This document shows, piece by piece, positions 59,534 to 64,000 of a stretch of 64,000 nucleotides of DNA (positions are counted from its first letter, which is position 1; each line of letters begins with the position of its first letter). Below the pieces are notes generated by a model, which saw only the letters and a program-made list of their open reading frames with translations, did no database searches and was not told where the DNA came from. This stretch comes from Kingdonia uniflora (lineage: Eukaryota > Streptophyta > Magnoliopsida > Ranunculales > Circaeasteraceae). Location: positions 682,001-746,000 of the forward strand of contig JACGCM010000018.1 in NCBI GenBank assembly GCA_014058105.1, written 5' to 3'. Both the position numbers and the translations under genes were made by a program.

Positions 59534-60285
59534 TGTAGTAGCCTACTCGCAGCCTTCTAGCTCTAATCGAGCACCCGAAGGCTATCTACATCAAAGCCTA
59601 CATAAATACCTCGAAGCCCAATCAATCTGTGAACAAGCCTTCTGAGACTATACGAACTTCGACTAGGAACAAGCCTCAAAGACGAAGGCAGATCCATCAA
59701 TACAAGAACTCCATATCAGCATCAGAAATACCTCGACCATAGTCGTACATGGCCGAAGGCAGACATGTCAGATAGCTAGCTCACCAAACAAGAACGGCGG
59801 CGTTAATGGTCCTGGCAACTAGAGTAATAGAACCAACAATGGCTACAATGTTAGAGTACAGTGCCAGAACCGATATTTATGGCGTCAACACAAACTCCGG
59901 GATACCCGCCAGATACCTGGAGGATACCTGGAGGGTACACTTGTAATGTGACCTCCCATGATGACTCAGCCCTTCCTAAGTTCTATAAATAGGTGGGAAG
60001 GGGAACTAAGGAGCGCTTACAAAATCTCTCACTCGATACCTTGAAGTTTACTTTCGATCACCCTGTAAATCACTCGGTACTCGAAACATTGACTACTTGA
60101 CAGTTATATCAATTCTATTAAAACTCCTCATCAGAGGTTAAGGAGTGTCCCATTCTAGTCCTCCACGCAAGTACATTGTTAGTAGTCTACTCATATTACT
60201 GATTATATGCTTGAACCTTTTGATAGAAGATAAATCTCGAGGTGTAAGAGCCAATTTCCCCTCCTTGTAAAGATAGTCCCCTACA
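59534..60285 (+). repeat. TatC 5' LTR
   Basis: TGTAGTAGCC at the start, CCCCTACA at the end, directly before the primer-like site. A TATA box TATAAATAGG is at 59984. No second copy is in the window, so the outer border is inferred from where TatA-3 homology stops, and it may be off by several bases. Confidence 0.72.
59984..59993 (+). promoter_or_regulatory. LTR TATA box of TatC
   Basis: TATAAATAGG, about 300 bases before the LTR end, a normal place for the core promoter of a plant LTR. Confidence 0.65.
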
Positions 60286-60287
60286 TT

Positions 60288-60305
60288 AGGCACCGTTAGT
60301 GCTTT
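60288..60305 (+). other. TatC primer binding site (tentative)
   Basis: AGGCACCGTTAGTGCTTT, two bases after the LTR. It resembles the TGGCACCGT of TatA with the first T changed to A. Confidence 0.6.
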
Positions 60306-60368
60306 CCTACCCTGCCAGTCTCCCCTTGCCTTGTACTTTACTTTTCCAATTCCAACAAACAACTCCCA

Positions 60369-61249
60369 ATGGCCCCCACCCTACGCTCCACTTCCACCCA
60401 TGCTGGCAACTCTGCCGACGGAGCTGTTGCCCAGTTAGCCCTTCTTACTCAGCAATTCGCTCAGGCTGAGGAGCAACACCAAGCGCAATTGCGTGACGAG
60501 TGTGAAGAACACCGATAGGAGTGCGAAGAACACCGATAGGAGTGCGAAGAACACCGATAGGAGCACATGCCAAACTCTAGGCCTCATCACCTTTGAACCC
60601 ATCGATCCTCTCTTATGTAGCCTATTATGCATAGTTGGACCTTGACTACAAAATCTACCCTGCCATCTTTATCAGTGCGAGCCCTACACCAAACTTGTGG
60701 AGTCGGTTAAGCAACGCCCTCAGCCTCAAACTCCTCGCTATCGAGATGCCTCCAAATTTTTGAGCCCCCAAAATCTGTAAATATCACTACACCGATCCCC
60801 AATCCCACATTCTCGAATTCCAAAATGCTCATAACCTTTACTCCACGGCTAACCAACTAATGTGTCATCTTTTCCCCACCAGCCTCACTGATAGCCCTCT
60901 TCGTTGGTATCATAACCTTCCCAATGGCTTGATTCGAAGCTTCGAGCAATTATCCAGCATCTTCATCGCCCAATTCTCCTTCAACAAAGACCATGAAGTC
61001 CGAGTCAATACCCTCTTCAATTTTAGAAAATCCCCCAGTAAAACCCTAGAGGCCTTCACCAAGAGGTTCCTCGATGATTCGCGCAAAACCAAAAAACTCA
61101 ACTGCGTGAATGTCGTACTCGCGTATTCGAACACTTTACCGGATAACAACCATGTTAAAGAGTTCCTAGCCCTTTATAAACTGCGAACCCTCCTGGAGAT
61201 GCTCTCAATAGACAATGGGCATTTCAACCTTGAGCGCCTCCGCGAATAA
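60369..61249 (+). pseudogene. gag: TatC gag
   Basis: Start ATG at 60369: MAPTLRSTSTHAGNSADGAV, then LALLTQQFAQAEEQHQAQ (helical). The frame then meets three stops in a 21-bp repeat (60498-60560). The capsid core is open at 60860-61249: LTDSPLRWYHNLPNGLIRSF, IAQFSFNKDHEVRVNTLFNF, KSPSKTLEAFTKRFLDDS. These are standard retrotransposon gag motifs. Frameshifts lie between the two parts. Confidence 0.88.
60498..60560. repeat. 21-bp tandem repeat x3, each unit ending in an in-frame TAG
   Basis: GAGTGYGAAGAACACCGATAG at 60498, 60519 and 60540. The first unit has T where the others have C. In the gag frame each reads E-C-E-E-H-R-stop. Confidence 0.97.
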
Positions 61250-61850
61250 AATAAGCAGGGGTGGCCATCGACCACCAATCCAAATAAATCTTGACAAGGC
61301 CCACCCTCTACTCCTACACCCCTGATCCCTCCTGTCTCACAAGAGACTGCGAGCCACAAACGTCCCCACACTGACAACACACTACCGAAGCTCGCATAAA
61401 ATGACCGAAGCCGGTCCTCCCCAAACTTACTACTTCTATCAGTACCCATCTACCGCAGATCCAGACAGACCTTATATGGCGTATCCCATTCCCCATCGAG
61501 ATCAAACTAGGTGAACTTTATTGTGCCAACCACAAGTGTAACTGCCACTACACCAATAAATTCTTCGCCCTATAGCATTCTCTTGAGAAAATTCTCAAGG
61601 CGGGGGGTTTACATCAGTACATTGCCGACATCCCAAGCTATCTTTACGGGTCGTACCTCAAACCTCAACCGCCCCTGCTGCTGACCCAACTGAAGTACAC
61701 ATCTACCAAGTTCCTTTTATCGAAGTAAATAATATCGACAATGGCCGTTCTAAGAGCGAGCGTAAGCGCGTTAAAGAATGCTACACACTCACTTACCAGG
61801 AGAAGCAACCCACGCTCCTGGCAGAGTTAAGCCAATGTCCTCAACCTGAG
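61250..61850 (+). pseudogene. TatC gag-protease linker
   Basis: Decayed coding sequence without a recognised domain. Around 61510-61610 the reading LYCANHKCNCHYTNKFFALXHSLEKI suggests a relic zinc-binding or retropepsin-linker segment with spaced Cys and His. Minus-strand frames 61174-61505 are shadows. Confidence 0.4.
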
Positions 61851-61879
61851 GGTATCTCATGTATCGACTGTTATAGATT

Positions 61880-62400
61880 GCATGTTCATATTCCCCATTC
61901 TGATCCTTTAGTTATTATGATTAAGGTTGAACACCTCGTCCTCCACACCATGCTTATCGATACAGGAAGTACAGCAGATGTACTTTTCCTACAAACGTCC
62001 AAGCCATAAACAAAATAGACCTCATCACTGCCGCCAATGTCAAACTAAAAGGTTTTAAGGGGGCAACCGAACTTGTCGTTGGTCGAATCAGCCATCCTGT
62101 TTCTACTGGCACAGTCACACTTCAAAATAACTTTCTTATCATTGATAAGAAATCTGAGTATCTCAGAATCCTTAGGCGTGATTGGCTCCATGCCATGCGC
62201 GCCATACCTTCGACTTATCATTAGACCCTCCGTTTCAATACCCCCTGTAAAACATGGAACTTAAAAGGTTCTTAACGTCTCGTTTATTCATGTGAAAATC
62301 CAGGGATCGATCAGATCCATAAACTCGCCAAACAACCATAGTAATCACTATCTCCCTTAATCTCTATACCTTTGACATCTGCCATCTCACTGATCGAGCC
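61880..62400 (+). pseudogene. pol: TatC aspartic protease
   Basis: VLHTMLIDTGSTADVLFLQT with the catalytic Asp at 61959-61961 intact. Downstream are ELVVGRISHPVSTGTVTLQN and LRILRRDWLHAMRAIPSTYH, the usual C-terminal block. Stop codons and small frameshifts follow. Confidence 0.87.
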
Positions 62401-63498
62401 CACTATCTATGTTGAACATGACAGTCCTGGTTAGGGTACGTTCATTGGAACCTTTCTAGATAAGGCCGAGTGCCTCGAACTAACAGACTTCCTTCGAGCA
62501 AGTAAAGACGTCTTTGCATGGATGTATCAGGAGATGCCCGGTGCCGACCCTAGTTTAGCATGCCACCCCTCGACCTCTTCCCTCTTTTTACAACAGTAAA
62601 ACAGATGAAGCGTACCTTGGTACCATGACTTCGAGAGGCTGTAAACCACGAAGTCGATAAACTTATAGCCGCAGTTTTTATCAGAGAAGTCAACTATGCT
62701 GATTGGATATCCAATATTGTTGAAGTTCCTAAAAAGAGCGGTAAAATCAGAATCTGAGTCAACTTCACAGACCTCAACAAACATACACTGAAGGATAGTT
62801 TCCTCCTCCTGATCATTTCAGTACTCCTCGATGCCACTGCTGGACATGAGCACCTGTTGATGATGGATGTGGCTTTGGGTTACAATCAGGTACCCCTCCT
62901 CCCTGAGGATCAACTTAAAACTTCTTTTATCACTAAAAAAGGTCTTTACTGTTTTAACGTTATGCCCTTCGGCCTAAAAAATACGGGTGCCACATACCAA
63001 CGCCTTGTTACAACCATGTTCAAACCCTTGCTTGAAAAGTTGGTCGAAGTTTATATTGACGACATGTTATGGAAGAGCCTCCAAAAAAAAAACCACATCC
63101 AGGACCTAACCGAAGTCTTTTCGATACTTCGAACATACAACATGAAACTTAACCCAGAAAAATGCCAGTTTAGTATATCGTCTCGCAAATTTTTAGGCCA
63201 CCTTATCAGAAAATAGGGTATCGAGATTGACCCTACTCATATCCGAGCCCTCATCAATATGCCTTCCCCCCAAACCATAAAGGATGTCCAGAAGGTGGCT
63301 AGTAAGAAAGCGGCCCTCAACTATTTCATTTCAAAATCCTTAGACCGCTGTGCTTGGTTCTTCTCTCTCTTACACATCTATGGTGTCTACAAGGCTAGAA
63401 CGAATAACAACCCTGAGACTAATTCGACACCCGACTGTGAGCAGGCCTTCCTCGAACTTAAAATATACCATGGTCGACTACCTCTCATCAGCATCCCT
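62401..63498 (+). pseudogene. pol: TatC reverse transcriptase and connection
   Basis: N-terminal part: VDKLIAAVFIREVNYADWIS near 62650. From 62857 it is open: MMMDVALGYNQVPLLPEDQL, KKGLYCFNVMPFGLKNTGA and VEVYIDDMLW (63046-63072) with the catalytic YIDD intact. Then GHLIRK and a stop at 63214. The frame goes on with TIKDVQKVASKKAALNYFIS to a stop at 63502. It is the best-kept RT of the window. Confidence 0.9.
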
Positions 63499-63948
63499 AT
63501 CTAGGGAAAAACATTTTTTTTGCACCTCGCGGTCACTGACAATTCTATCAGCTCAGTCCTCATTCGACTCGAATCAAACATCGAGAAACCTATATATTTT
63601 ATCAGCAAAACTCTGACACCTCCAGAAACTTGATACACGAAACTTGAGCATTTGCTCCTTACCCTCGTCAACACTTCTCGAAAACTCAAACCATATTTTC
63701 AAGCTCACCCTATCCGTGTTATAGTAACTTATCGCCTACGAGAAGTATTCAGCAAGAAAGAAAAATCTAGACGAGTACAACAGTGGCCTATTTATCTAAG
63801 GGAACATGATATTACATTTGAAAAGCAAGTGCCTCAGAAAGGCCAAATAGTCGCCAATTTCCTTTATGACTTCCCAGTCAAGGATGTCGAATGGGAGAAA
63901 CACGAAGATGACTTACCAGAAGACCGGCCAGTACCAATAGACTCATGA
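63499..63948 (+). pseudogene. pol: TatC RNase H
   Basis: HLAVTDNSISSVLIRLE near 63520, YFISKTLTPPET and a stop at 63631, then open at 63652-63948: SRKLKPYFQAHPIRVIVTYR, KKEKSRRVQQWPIYL, NFLYDFPVKDVEWEKHEDDL. It ends near the border to the aRNH, which lies outside the window. Confidence 0.88.
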
Positions 63949-64000
63949 AACCCCAACACTGGCTGGAGTCCCTTGACAAACGTATCCGCTAGACCTAACG

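Larger units (their letters stand above)
59534..64000 (+). mobile_element. TatC: third Ty3/gypsy family, 5' LTR to RNase H, right end outside window
   Basis: A 752-bp LTR with TG...CA ends is followed by a primer-like site, gag, protease, RT and RNase H on the plus strand. It cuts TatA-3 at its antisense ORF start. Protein motifs are close to TatA (for example FISKTLTP, KKEKSRRVQQW), so it is of the same lineage, but LTR and leader are unrelated. It continues beyond 64000. Confidence 0.87.

Noticed and set aside
60910..61505. Minus-strand frames at 60910-61149 and 61174-61505
   Set aside because: They overlap the clear gag core of TatC on the plus strand and have no recognisable content.
1..64000. 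A functional, autonomous element or intact host gene
   Set aside because: Every pol region in the window carries stops or frameshifts, and no ORF longer than about 200 codons is open; remaining DNA shows no host gene that I can support.

Overview
The window reads as heterochromatin-like nuclear DNA of a flowering plant with a transposon-rich genome, probably a eudicot although the species cannot be told. It is AT-rich and holds nested, decayed plant retrotransposons, and I see no credible host gene, rRNA or tRNA. The main players are Ty3/gypsy elements of the Tat type. They are recognised by a second, archaeal-type RNase H (aRNH) after the normal RNase H, and by an extra ORF on the opposite strand between integrase and the 3' LTR. 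I use these names: TatA (three copies of one family), TatB and TatC.

Layout. 1-11102 is TatA-1 (minus strand, 5' LTR at 10487-11102, left end cut by the window), abutting a LINE ORF2 fragment (11103-11371). 11474-19783 is a Helitron-like segment with a CTAG-ending 3' hairpin and exon-like pieces that may be captured gene fragments. 20168-47782 is TatB (minus strand), flanked by a perfect GGTAC target duplication at 20163-20167 and 47783-47787. It is split by TatA-2 (plus strand, 24429-39366, both LTRs present, imperfect duplication ATAAC/GTAAC). 49402-49860 is a Ty1/copia RNase H relic. TatA-3 (plus strand, from 49882) follows it, lacks part of gag and all of protease, and is interrupted at about 59534 by TatC (plus strand, LTR 59534-60285), which runs out of the window in its RNase H region.

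How the parts work together. In an intact element gag makes the particle. Protease, reverse transcriptase, RNase H, aRNH and integrase form the polyprotein that copies and inserts the element, with LTR promoter, tRNA primer site and polypurine tract providing the cis signals. Every copy here is broken by stops, frameshifts or deletions. Several catalytic Asp/Glu codons have become Asn/Lys by G-to-A changes at former CpG sites, the expected footprint of cytosine methylation on silenced elements.

The most interesting component is the antisense ORF. In TatA it can be read as a multi-exon gene with splice-like borders conserved among three copies. It has a globular domain resembling the family annotated in plants as putative gypsy type transposon, followed by a long coiled coil. 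TatB carries a recognisably related domain and its own coiled coil in the same antisense place. Between integrase and the antisense ORF each family has its own tandem array: about 161 bp in TatA, 86 bp plus 75 bp in TatB.
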